NCBI GenBank assembly: GCA_016879935.1
Contig: JAACJQ010000153.1
Location: forward strand, 1 to 64,000
DNA length: 64,000 nt
DNA from: Archangiaceae bacterium
GTDB lineage: Bacteria > Myxococcota > Myxococcia > Myxococcales > Myxococcaceae
Direction: 5' to 3'
Shown here in pieces: positions 26,191 to 34,564 of this stretch. A model generated the notes under the pieces. The model saw only the letters and a program-made list of their open reading frames with translations. It made no database searches and had not been told where the DNA came from. How positions within the stretch are numbered: position 1 is the stretch's first letter; each line of letters opens with the position of its first letter. A program made the translations under genes and the position numbers.

Positions 26191-27192
26191 TTAGCGCAGC
26201 TGCTTCTCTGCGTCGGGGTCGGCCAGGAAGGCTTCGCGCTGGGTCTTGAGCTGTTTGAGGTGGTCGCCCTTCGTGAGCATCGTCTTGCTGACCGAGCGCG
26301 TGTCGACGGGGTCGACCTCGAACGTCCAGCCTCTCCCTGGCGCCGCCATGCGGTCCTTCAGAAAGCGGGTGCGGGCCTCGACCATGCCGTCTTTGCGAAC
26401 CGAGACGTCTCCGCTCCACGACGGGCCTGACGGGATCAGGTTGCGTGAGGCGACCGACACGCTCTTGTCGCTGTTGAGTTCGATGGGCCCGGCGTGCGCG
26501 ACCCAGTGGTTGCTCGGGCTGGTGACGACGGTGAAGCGCGTCTCGGGCCCCAGCGTGGCGCCACGCGCCTGGAGATCGGCGACGAGCCCACCGAGCTGTC
26601 CCGGGTTGAGGCCCGCGTCGGCGTCGGGATCGTAGCGGCGGCCCACCGCGTACGCGGCCTGCTGCAGCAGGTGCACGTCGTTCAAGCTCGGGGTGCCGTT
26701 GCCGAAGTTCGTGAACGCCTGGTCGAGGGCCGCGCGATCGAGCGAGGGCGGCAGCAGCTCCTTCGCGCCCGGTGCTCCGAGTGCAGCCTTGAGCGCCTCC
26801 GCGTTCTTCTTCGCGGCCTCGGGCGTGGTGCTGTTCATGATCAGCGCGCTGACGACGGCCGCTCCGCCACAGATGTGGTTCTTGTTTCCCGCCGCTTCGC
26901 TCACGCCGTTGAGCTGCGAAGCCCCCTGCGCGAGCGCGATGCGGGCCTTCGGGTTCGAGAGATCGACGGGCGCGTTCGACGGTGCCTGCAGCGCGGGCTC
27001 CTTCGGCGGCGCGGCGACCTTCGCTCCAGCGGCCTGGGCTACGACTCGGGGGCGCGGCGCGTTCTTCGCGACCCAGGCTTCACCGCCGCTCGCGGTCTGC
27101 GGCTTCGGCGGCTCGACGACGGCGGCCTTCTGCCGAAGCGGCGCGACGGGCGCGTTGGTGCGGGTTCGCGTTGCTGAGAGCGGGGGCGCCAT
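26191..27192 (-). CDS. Unknown protein, possible cysteine hydrolase
   Basis: 333 residues. The first 80 residues are Pro/Ala/Lys-rich and probably unstructured. The folded part contains 'NKNHICGGAAVVSALI' (C108 at a helix start) and later 'SPSNHWVAHAGPIELN' (H229, H233), a Cys/His layout seen in papain-fold peptidases such as C39-like enzymes. No family is certain. There is no signal peptide. It lies directly upstream, on the same strand, of the C15-like gene, with 75 bases between; both have long non-catalytic N-terminal regions, so they may share a delivery route or pathway. Confidence 0.6.
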   Translation of the reverse strand: MAPPLSATRTRTNAPVAPLRQKAAVVEPPKPQTASGGEAWVAKNAPRPRVVAQAAGAKVAAPPKEPALQAPSNAPVDLSNPKARIALAQGASQLNGVSEAAGNKNHICGGAAVVSALIMNSTTPEAAKKNAEALKAALGAPGAKELLPPSLDRAALDQAFTNFGNGTPSLNDVHLLQQAAYAVGRRYDPDADAGLNPGQLGGLVADLQARGATLGPETRFTVVTSPSNHWVAHAGPIELNSDKSVSVASRNLIPSGPSWSGDVSVRKDGMVEARTRFLKDRMAAPGRGWTFEVDPVDTRSVSKTMLTKGDHLKQLKTQREAFLADPDAEKQLR

Positions 27193-27295
27193 GAAGACCT
27201 CGTGGTGAGCGGAACAGACTCGCGGGAGCCCCCTGAGGGGACATGCTCGCCGCTCATTCTTTCAGAGCCATCGCTCCGTGCTATCCCTCCCTGCC

Positions 27296-28960
<1,665 letters not shown>

Positions 28961-28973
28961 AAGGAACTCTCTC

Positions 28974-29447
28974 ATGACACCTCAGCCCGCTCCGCCGCAG
29001 CCGCAGCAACAGAGTTGGTTCTCGAAGAACTGGATGTGGGTCGCCGGTGGCGGCTGCCTCGTGCTCGCGTGCTGCGGCATCGCGTCGCTGTTCGCGGCCG
29101 GCGCCCTGGCCACCCAGATTCCCAAAGAGCCCATCGAGCTCGATGGCCCCGCGCCGCGGCCCGCCGGCAACGAGACCGCTGCGCGCGTCGACTGCGGCAC
29201 TCCGGGCCCGGAAGGCGTCGACTGTGAGATCAAACGCACGGGCGGCACGGCGGGCTTCCAGGCCTGCTGGGATCTCGAGATCGCCTGCGTGAACGGAGGC
29301 GTGATGGTGGGGCAGAGCTGTGGCTCCATCGCGGCCGGAGCGAAGGGCGGCACCGTCAACATGGCCGTGGCCTCGTTCTCGAATCAGGAAGGCTGCGACG
29401 CACCGAAGCAGGGCACGGTGAAGAACCTCGTCGTCACCGAAGAGTAG
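28974..29447 (+). CDS. Membrane-anchored hypothetical protein
   Basis: 157 residues. A Pro/Gln-rich start (about 14 residues) precedes one membrane helix ('MWVAGGGCLVLACCGIASLFAAGALA'), then a periplasmic domain with four to six cysteines ('VDCGTPGPEGVDCEIKRTGGTAGFQACWDLEIACVNG') that may form disulphides. Similar short proteins with the 'DCGTPGPEGVDCxxxR' pattern occur beside unrelated genes in myxobacteria. The function is unknown. An AAGGAA site lies upstream of the ATG. It follows the mutase gene by 13 bases and its stop abuts the next start. Confidence 0.65.
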   Translation: MTPQPAPPQPQQQSWFSKNWMWVAGGGCLVLACCGIASLFAAGALATQIPKEPIELDGPAPRPAGNETAARVDCGTPGPEGVDCEIKRTGGTAGFQACWDLEIACVNGGVMVGQSCGSIAAGAKGGTVNMAVASFSNQEGCDAPKQGTVKNLVVTEE

Positions 29448-30230
29448 ATGACGCTCGCCGAGGCGATGGTTCCGGTGATGAACGTCGCGCTCGTCATGGG
29501 CGTCGCGGTCGTCATGCCCATCGCCTTCGAGCGCCGGTTCACCCCGTGGCAGGTGTCGGGGCTGGCGGTGGCGGCGTCGTTGGCGGTCGCCCCCGGCTGG
29601 CCAGCGGCGATCGTGTTGCTGCCCTGGTTGTTTCTCTGCGTCGTCGAGGGCGTTCAGGCGCTGCGTCGCAAGGTGCTCGTGCACGCCGTGATGGCCGGCT
29701 TCGGAGCCACGGCAGCGCTGGCGTTGATGACCTCGCGCCTCGAGATGACGTTCTTCGACATTCCCGAGCCGATCGTGAAGCTGACGGCGCTGCACTTCTC
29801 GTTCGCCGGGGTGGGCTCGCTCTCGCTCGCGAGCCGGTTGGTGGCGAGCCGGGCGTCGGCTGCGCGACGGGTCGCGGGGCTCCTGGTGATGGTGGCTCCG
29901 CCGATCGTCGCGACGGGCTTCATCACGCGGCTGGCGCTGTTTCAGGTTGGCGGCGCCGTCGTGATGGCTGCGGGCGTGTGTGCGGTCGCGGCGCTGCAGG
30001 TGCCCGAGGCGCTCAGACGTTCGGGCTGGTCACGCGCGTTGCTGCTCGTGTCGTCCGCGTCTCCGTGGGTCGCGATGGCGCTCGGGGTTGCGTGGGCGGC
30101 GAGTCAGTACTGGCCGACGGTGCCGGCGTTGTCGGTGCCCGACATGGTGCCGACGCACGGCGCGCTCAATGCGTTCGGCTTCGTGCTCGCCGGTCATCTC
30201 GCGTGGTGGGTCGACGAGCGCGGCTGGTGA
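29448..30230 (+). CDS. YndJ-like membrane protein
   Basis: 260 residues with about eight hydrophobic segments. Two conserved patches, 'LTALHFSFAGVGSLSLASR' and 'MVPTHGALNAFGFVLAGHLAW', resemble the His-containing motifs of YndJ-like membrane proteins. The family has no firmly established activity; the conserved His residues in membrane helices suggest a metal or redox cofactor. It starts immediately after the stop of the preceding gene, so the two are probably co-expressed. Downstream lies a 660-base region without an intact gene. Confidence 0.65.
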   Translation: MTLAEAMVPVMNVALVMGVAVVMPIAFERRFTPWQVSGLAVAASLAVAPGWPAAIVLLPWLFLCVVEGVQALRRKVLVHAVMAGFGATAALALMTSRLEMTFFDIPEPIVKLTALHFSFAGVGSLSLASRLVASRASAARRVAGLLVMVAPPIVATGFITRLALFQVGGAVVMAAGVCAVAALQVPEALRRSGWSRALLLVSSASPWVAMALGVAWAASQYWPTVPALSVPDMVPTHGALNAFGFVLAGHLAWWVDERGW

Positions 30231-30269
30231 CGGAGCTCGGCTGACGGTGCCGCTGCGTCGCGAAACCTC

Positions 30270-30540
30270 TTTCGTGAACCAACAGGGCAGGGCGACGACC
30301 GACAGAACCTGCCTGCCCTGCGGCAGCGAGACCTGCAGTGACACCGCGAACGCCACCACGTGCTCCCGGATCGCCTTCCACGTGCACTGGGTGCGCAGCA
30401 GCGTCGACAGCGACATGGATGTGCGTGCTGTTCGTCGAGCCGAGGTCTTTCACGAAGATGCCGTCGGGCCGCGGCTCGAGCTGCAGCTTCGTGAGCTGCT
30501 CCCGCGACGATCGATCGAACTGTGTCCGGGCGGAGACGCC
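30270..30540 (-). pseudogene. Decayed FHA-domain gene remnant
   Basis: Within a stretch that has no intact gene, the minus strand from 30540 to about 30400 reads '...SSREQLTKLQLEPRPDGIFVKDLGSTNSTHI', which matches the core of a forkhead-associated (phosphothreonine-binding) domain including the GSTN turn. The continuation is in another frame, 30395 to 30270: 'REHVVAFAVSLQVSLPQGRQVLSVVALP', as expected for the final strands of the same domain. The pieces need at least one frameshift to join, and no start or full-length partner is visible. I read this as a dead gene fragment. Confidence 0.5.
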
Positions 30541-30542
30541 GA

Positions 30543-30645
30543 GACGCCGCCATCGACGCCAGAGTGCCGAGCTCGTTCGAGCCCCAGCACGCAAGGCCCG
30601 CGTCTTCGAGCACGGCGCAGTTGAAGTTCGAGCCCGTCGCCCGCC
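30543..30645 (-). pseudogene. RCC1-repeat fragment
   Basis: On the minus strand this stretch reads 'ATGSNFNCAVLEDAGLACWGSNELGTLA', which is a recognisable single RCC1/BNR-type repeat ('GxxHxCAL..DG.v.CWG.N..GQLG'). Full RCC1 lipoproteins of myxobacteria carry many such repeats. Only one is present and it is not followed by others in frame, so this is a gene fragment left by decay or recombination. It abuts the FHA remnant but in a different reading frame. The remaining 30646-30891 shows nothing I can identify. Confidence 0.45.
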
Positions 30646-30891
30646 AGTTCGAGCAGCGTCTGTCGAGAGGTTCAGCGGTCTCGACGCGTGCCGGAGTTCG
30701 TGGGCCCTGACGCCGGGCGATGCCCGAGCTCTTCTGCGAGCGCGGAGGTGTGCGACCTGCGTTCTGCCCGACGAACGTTGTCACCTCACGCCCATCGGAG
30801 TGCCGCGGGTCGTTCGTCTCACGGGCTTCTCAGTTCGACTCGGCGGTCGCGAGCCAACGTCTCCGCGGCATGGCTCGGCAGGGGCTTCGCC

Positions 30892-33738
30892 TCACTGCAC
30901 GGTGACTTCGAGGCTGTAGGTCATCGGACCGGAGCGGTAGCTCGACACCACCACGAACACCGTCTTCGCCGCCGTGCCCGAGTTCGTCCACGTCAGGCGA
31001 TCTTCCTGCCCGTCGCTGCCGCGATCGGCCGAAGCGAGGCAGGTCAGCGCTGGCGCGTTGCAGTTCGCCGCGGGGCCTTCGATCACGTTCAGCACGATGT
31101 CGGCCATGGCGTCGGGCACCCCGCGCACGGTGAGCGTCTGGTTCGCGCCGACCGAGAGCGAATACACACGATCGGTGCCCGACGACGACGCGCTGCAGCC
31201 AGTGCCCGACAGCGGGTAGTCGCGCGAGAACGTCGTGAGCGTCTCGGCCGGCAGCGACATTCCCGAGGTGATCGCCTGCGCGTTCTCGCAGACCTCTCCG
31301 GCGGGAATGGCGGCGCTGGTGGCCTGCAGCGAGAACGCCGTGTCGGTGTCGGCCTCGTTGTACGACCCGACGACGACGAACAGCGGCTGTGCCGTCGAGC
31401 TGGCGTTGGTGAAGCTCGCGGTCTCGGGCGCCAGACGCCCGCCGACGTCACGAGCCGCCAGGCACCGCCGCGTCGACGACTCACACGCCGCAGCAGGGCC
31501 GGCGATGAGCGAGAGCACCGGGTCGAAGCCACCGTCCATCACCGCGGGGGTCGGCGTCACCGTCACCGTCAGCCGCTGGTTCGGCTGTGCCTGCGCCACG
31601 TAGACGCGATCGACGCCGCGTGAGGCGCTCACGCACGTGTAGTCGCGCTCGAAGGTCACGCCGCCCGGCCGCAGGGTCTGGTTGGTCAGCGGTGTCGTGG
31701 CGAGCATGGTGGTGGCCGTCGCGCACACGTCGTCAGCCACGGGCGTTGCCGTCGACAACGCGATGTTGAAGTTCGCGCCAGCTCCGCTCTGCCCGTCGAC
31801 GATCGCGAAGGCGCCGAGCGCCTGGCCCGAGCCGTTCACGAACGACGCCGCGCGCGTCGCGCCGAGGGTGCTCGAGTTCGCCGAGGCGACGCAGACGCGC
31901 GGTGAGACTTCACACGCCGACGCAGCGCCCGTCACGAGGCTCACCGATGGCACATAGCCGCCGTCGGTCGCGCCGGTCAGCGTCACCTTCGCGCGCTGGC
32001 CCGTCGGAACGTTGAACGAGAAGACGCGATCGTTGCCCGTCGTGTCGAACGTCGCGCACGAAGTGGTGGTGCCGGCCGAGTAGTCGTTGGTGAAGCCGAT
32101 GGTGGTGCTCGCCACCGGCGCTCCCGACGCGAGCGCGGTCGGGTTGCTGCACGAGTCACCCGCGGGAGGATCGGTGATGACGGCCGAGAGATCGAAGGTG
32201 CCGGTGCCGGGGGCCGAGCTGTCGACGAGCACGAGCAGGTTCTGCGCGGTCGAGGTGCGGTTCGTCCACGTGACGACGTCGGGGTCGGTCGCGAGCGCGC
32301 TGGTGCTCGTCGCCACGCAGCGCAGCATTCCCGTCGCGCAGTTCGCGGTGCCATCGATGAGCGAGACCGAGGTGTTGAGGCCCGCGGTCGGCGTCGCGGT
32401 GATGGTCGCCAGCTTGTTCGGCGGAATCGTCAGCGCGTAGACGCGATCGGGCCCGCTCGAGGTGAAGCCGCAGCCCGTGCCGGAGCCGTAGTCGTTGCCG
32501 AACCCGCTGAACGTCTGACCGGTCAGCGGCGTACCGGCGGTGAGCGCCACCGCGCTCGCGCACTCGTCGCCTGCGGGGGGCATGGCCACACTCGTGGTCA
32601 GCGTGAAGTCCGTCACGGTGTCGGTCGGGTCGTACGAGCCGACGACCACGAAGACGTCTTGCGCCGTGGTGCCGCGGTTCAGGTAGTCGACCCGCTCCGT
32701 GCCGCCGACGGCGAGCGCGTCGGAGCCTCCGAGGCAGACGAGCGGCGAGGCTTCACACGACGACGACGGGCCGGCGATGAGGTTCAGGGTGACGTCGAAG
32801 CCGCCGTCATTCACCGGCGCGGCGATCGCAGTCAGGCGCTGACCTGCGGGCACGCTGAGCGCGTAGGTGCGGTCAGGCCCGTCGGAGCGCTTGCAGTTGG
32901 TGCCGAAGCCATAGTCGCCCGAGTAGCCGTCGAGGCTCTGGCCGCTGAGCATGCCGGGCGTGACGGTCGTCGCGCTGTCACACCGGTCGCCCACGGGCGG
33001 CGTCGCCACCGTGAAGCTCAGGTCGTACTTGCCTTCGTGCGTGGTGCCGTTGGTCTCGTCGGGCGCGGTGAAGAACGAGTCGACGACGACGAAGACCTCA
33101 CGCGGAGCGCCCGTGGTGTTGAGGTACGCGACGCGCTCGGGCGAGCCGGGTGGCTGATCGATGTCGGAGCCGTCGAGGCACGAGGTGCGATCGCCTGCAT
33201 CGGCCGGCGAGCACGCGGCGGCGGGACCAGCGACGAGGTAGAGCGACGGGTCGTACTGAAGGCCACCGTCGGTCGTGTCGGTCTCTTCCGGCGTGAGCGT
33301 CACCGTGAGGCGCTGCATGTTCGGCACCGTCACCACGTAGACGCGGTCGGGGCCCTGGTTGCGCGAGCCGGTGCAGCTCAGGTTCACGTCGGGCGTCGCG
33401 CCCACCGTCGTTCCCGAGAGCGTCATCGAGCCCGCGACGGTCTGCGCCATCGTGCAGCTCTCTCCGCCGGTGCCCGAGGCGCCGCCTGCCACCGCCGCGC
33501 CGCCGCCGGTCGAGCTCGAGCCGCCACCCGTGCCCGACGAGCCGCCGCCAGTTCCCGTGCTGCCTCCGCCCGTGCTCGCAGCGCCGCCGCCAGTGGTGCC
33601 TCCCACGCAGACGCCCGACACGCAGGACTGCGCGGTGGGGCACTGGGCGCTGCTCGTGCACTGGCCCGACGGCGCCGGGCAGGCAGTCGCGAGAAGGAGC
33701 ACGGCGGCAGCGATGAACGTTCTGATCACGAGAAGCAC
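30892..33738 (-). CDS. Large lipoprotein with six tandem PPC-like repeats
   Basis: 948 residues. The signal peptide ends in a lipobox (LLATACPAP). Next come a small Cys-rich block ('CTSSAQCPTAQSC') and a Gly/Ser/Thr-rich linker (about 48-90). The rest is six repeats of about 130-145 residues, each opening with 'GD/ExCxxAxxL..G', passing through 'DYxxGTGC....GPDRVYALSVP.GQ.LTVT' and closing with 'VFVVVGSY..' and 'F.L'. This is the pattern of bacterial pre-peptidase C-terminal (PPC-like) beta-sandwich domains, usually found on secreted enzymes. There is no enzyme domain here, so a surface structural or adhesion role is likely. A GTG at 33729 is an alternative start. Confidence 0.8.
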   Translation of the reverse strand: MLLVIRTFIAAAVLLLATACPAPSGQCTSSAQCPTAQSCVSGVCVGGTTGGGAASTGGGSTGTGGGSSGTGGGSSSTGGGAAVAGGASGTGGESCTMAQTVAGSMTLSGTTVGATPDVNLSCTGSRNQGPDRVYVVTVPNMQRLTVTLTPEETDTTDGGLQYDPSLYLVAGPAAACSPADAGDRTSCLDGSDIDQPPGSPERVAYLNTTGAPREVFVVVDSFFTAPDETNGTTHEGKYDLSFTVATPPVGDRCDSATTVTPGMLSGQSLDGYSGDYGFGTNCKRSDGPDRTYALSVPAGQRLTAIAAPVNDGGFDVTLNLIAGPSSSCEASPLVCLGGSDALAVGGTERVDYLNRGTTAQDVFVVVGSYDPTDTVTDFTLTTSVAMPPAGDECASAVALTAGTPLTGQTFSGFGNDYGSGTGCGFTSSGPDRVYALTIPPNKLATITATPTAGLNTSVSLIDGTANCATGMLRCVATSTSALATDPDVVTWTNRTSTAQNLLVLVDSSAPGTGTFDLSAVITDPPAGDSCSNPTALASGAPVASTTIGFTNDYSAGTTTSCATFDTTGNDRVFSFNVPTGQRAKVTLTGATDGGYVPSVSLVTGAASACEVSPRVCVASANSSTLGATRAASFVNGSGQALGAFAIVDGQSGAGANFNIALSTATPVADDVCATATTMLATTPLTNQTLRPGGVTFERDYTCVSASRGVDRVYVAQAQPNQRLTVTVTPTPAVMDGGFDPVLSLIAGPAAACESSTRRCLAARDVGGRLAPETASFTNASSTAQPLFVVVGSYNEADTDTAFSLQATSAAIPAGEVCENAQAITSGMSLPAETLTTFSRDYPLSGTGCSASSSGTDRVYSLSVGANQTLTVRGVPDAMADIVLNVIEGPAANCNAPALTCLASADRGSDGQEDRLTWTNSGTAAKTVFVVVSSYRSGPMTYSLEVTVQ

Positions 33739-33797
33739 CTCGACGAGGAAGACGCGCGTTCCCTAGCACGGGGGCATCGCTCGAACAGCGGGGTGCC

Positions 33798-34508
33798 TCA
33801 GGGCGTGTGAACGGCGGTGAACAGGGGCATCGGTTCACCCAGCAGAAAGCCCAGCTTCACCTGGAGTGGAACGCCGACTCCCATGGCGGGAACGTCGCCG
33901 CCCTGCGCGAGCGGCATCAAGAGCGCCAACTCGGGCATCACCGCCACCGCGCGTGAGAGCCGCAGCGCGACGCCAAGGCTGCCGCCCGCCATCAGCGCCC
34001 TGAACGGCAGGCGCGCACCGTCAGTGGGCAGAAAGACGAAGCCCTGTGCCCGCGGGCCGAGCACCACTTGATGTGGCCCCAGCCGAACCCCGATGAGGAG
34101 TGGGAGCGCCGCGCTGAAGAGCGACCCGGCGATCGACACCGGCTCTCCGCTCGGCGCGAGCGTCGCCGTGAGGGCCGGCGCCAGTGAGACGAGCACCGGC
34201 CACTCGCGCGGCGTGAGCATCACCTTCGTCTCGAGCCCAAGGCCCGACTGGCCTGCACGAACGCCGAGGTCGAGCCGTTCGGCCGCGCCGTAACGCACCG
34301 ACACGTCGATGAGCGGGGTGAGCGAAGACGTCTGGGTCGAGGTGCGTGGCAACAGCGCCGTGACGCCGGGCTCGACGCCCACCTGCAGCCTGCCTGCTCC
34401 GACGGTGTCGGCGGTCTGCGTGCTGCCGATGGCGGCGCAGCCCTGCCACTGCACGGCACAGAACACGAGGAAAAGCCCACGAAGGCTCGGCACGCGGCGA
34501 TTCTGCAC
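33798..34508 (-). CDS. Outer-membrane-like lipoprotein
   Basis: 236 residues from the GTG at 34508, preferred because GAAGGTGA lies just upstream; the frame stays open further up but reads basic non-coding-like sequence. A signal peptide with a lipobox-like 'WQGCAAIG' is followed by repeated amphipathic strands ('LIDVSVRYGAAERLDLGVRAGQSGLGLETKVML', 'LPLLIGVRLGPHQVVLGPRAQGFVFL') ending in 'VPLQVKLGFLLGEP'. This suggests a small beta-barrel anchored by lipid. The function is unknown. It is divergent from the J-domain gene at 34565. Confidence 0.65.
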   Translation of the reverse strand: MQNRRVPSLRGLFLVFCAVQWQGCAAIGSTQTADTVGAGRLQVGVEPGVTALLPRTSTQTSSLTPLIDVSVRYGAAERLDLGVRAGQSGLGLETKVMLTPREWPVLVSLAPALTATLAPSGEPVSIAGSLFSAALPLLIGVRLGPHQVVLGPRAQGFVFLPTDGARLPFRALMAGGSLGVALRLSRAVAVMPELALLMPLAQGGDVPAMGVGVPLQVKLGFLLGEPMPLFTAVHTP

Positions 34509-34564
34509 CAATCTCACCTTCAGTCGCCGACACGGCTGTTTGCGGGTAGGTTTCCGGGCAGCCG

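Noticed and set aside
33440-33610. Apparent microsatellite or repeat array
   Set aside because: The repeats encode the Gly/Ser-rich linker of the six-repeat lipoprotein and show codon variation, so they are part of that gene rather than a separate element.
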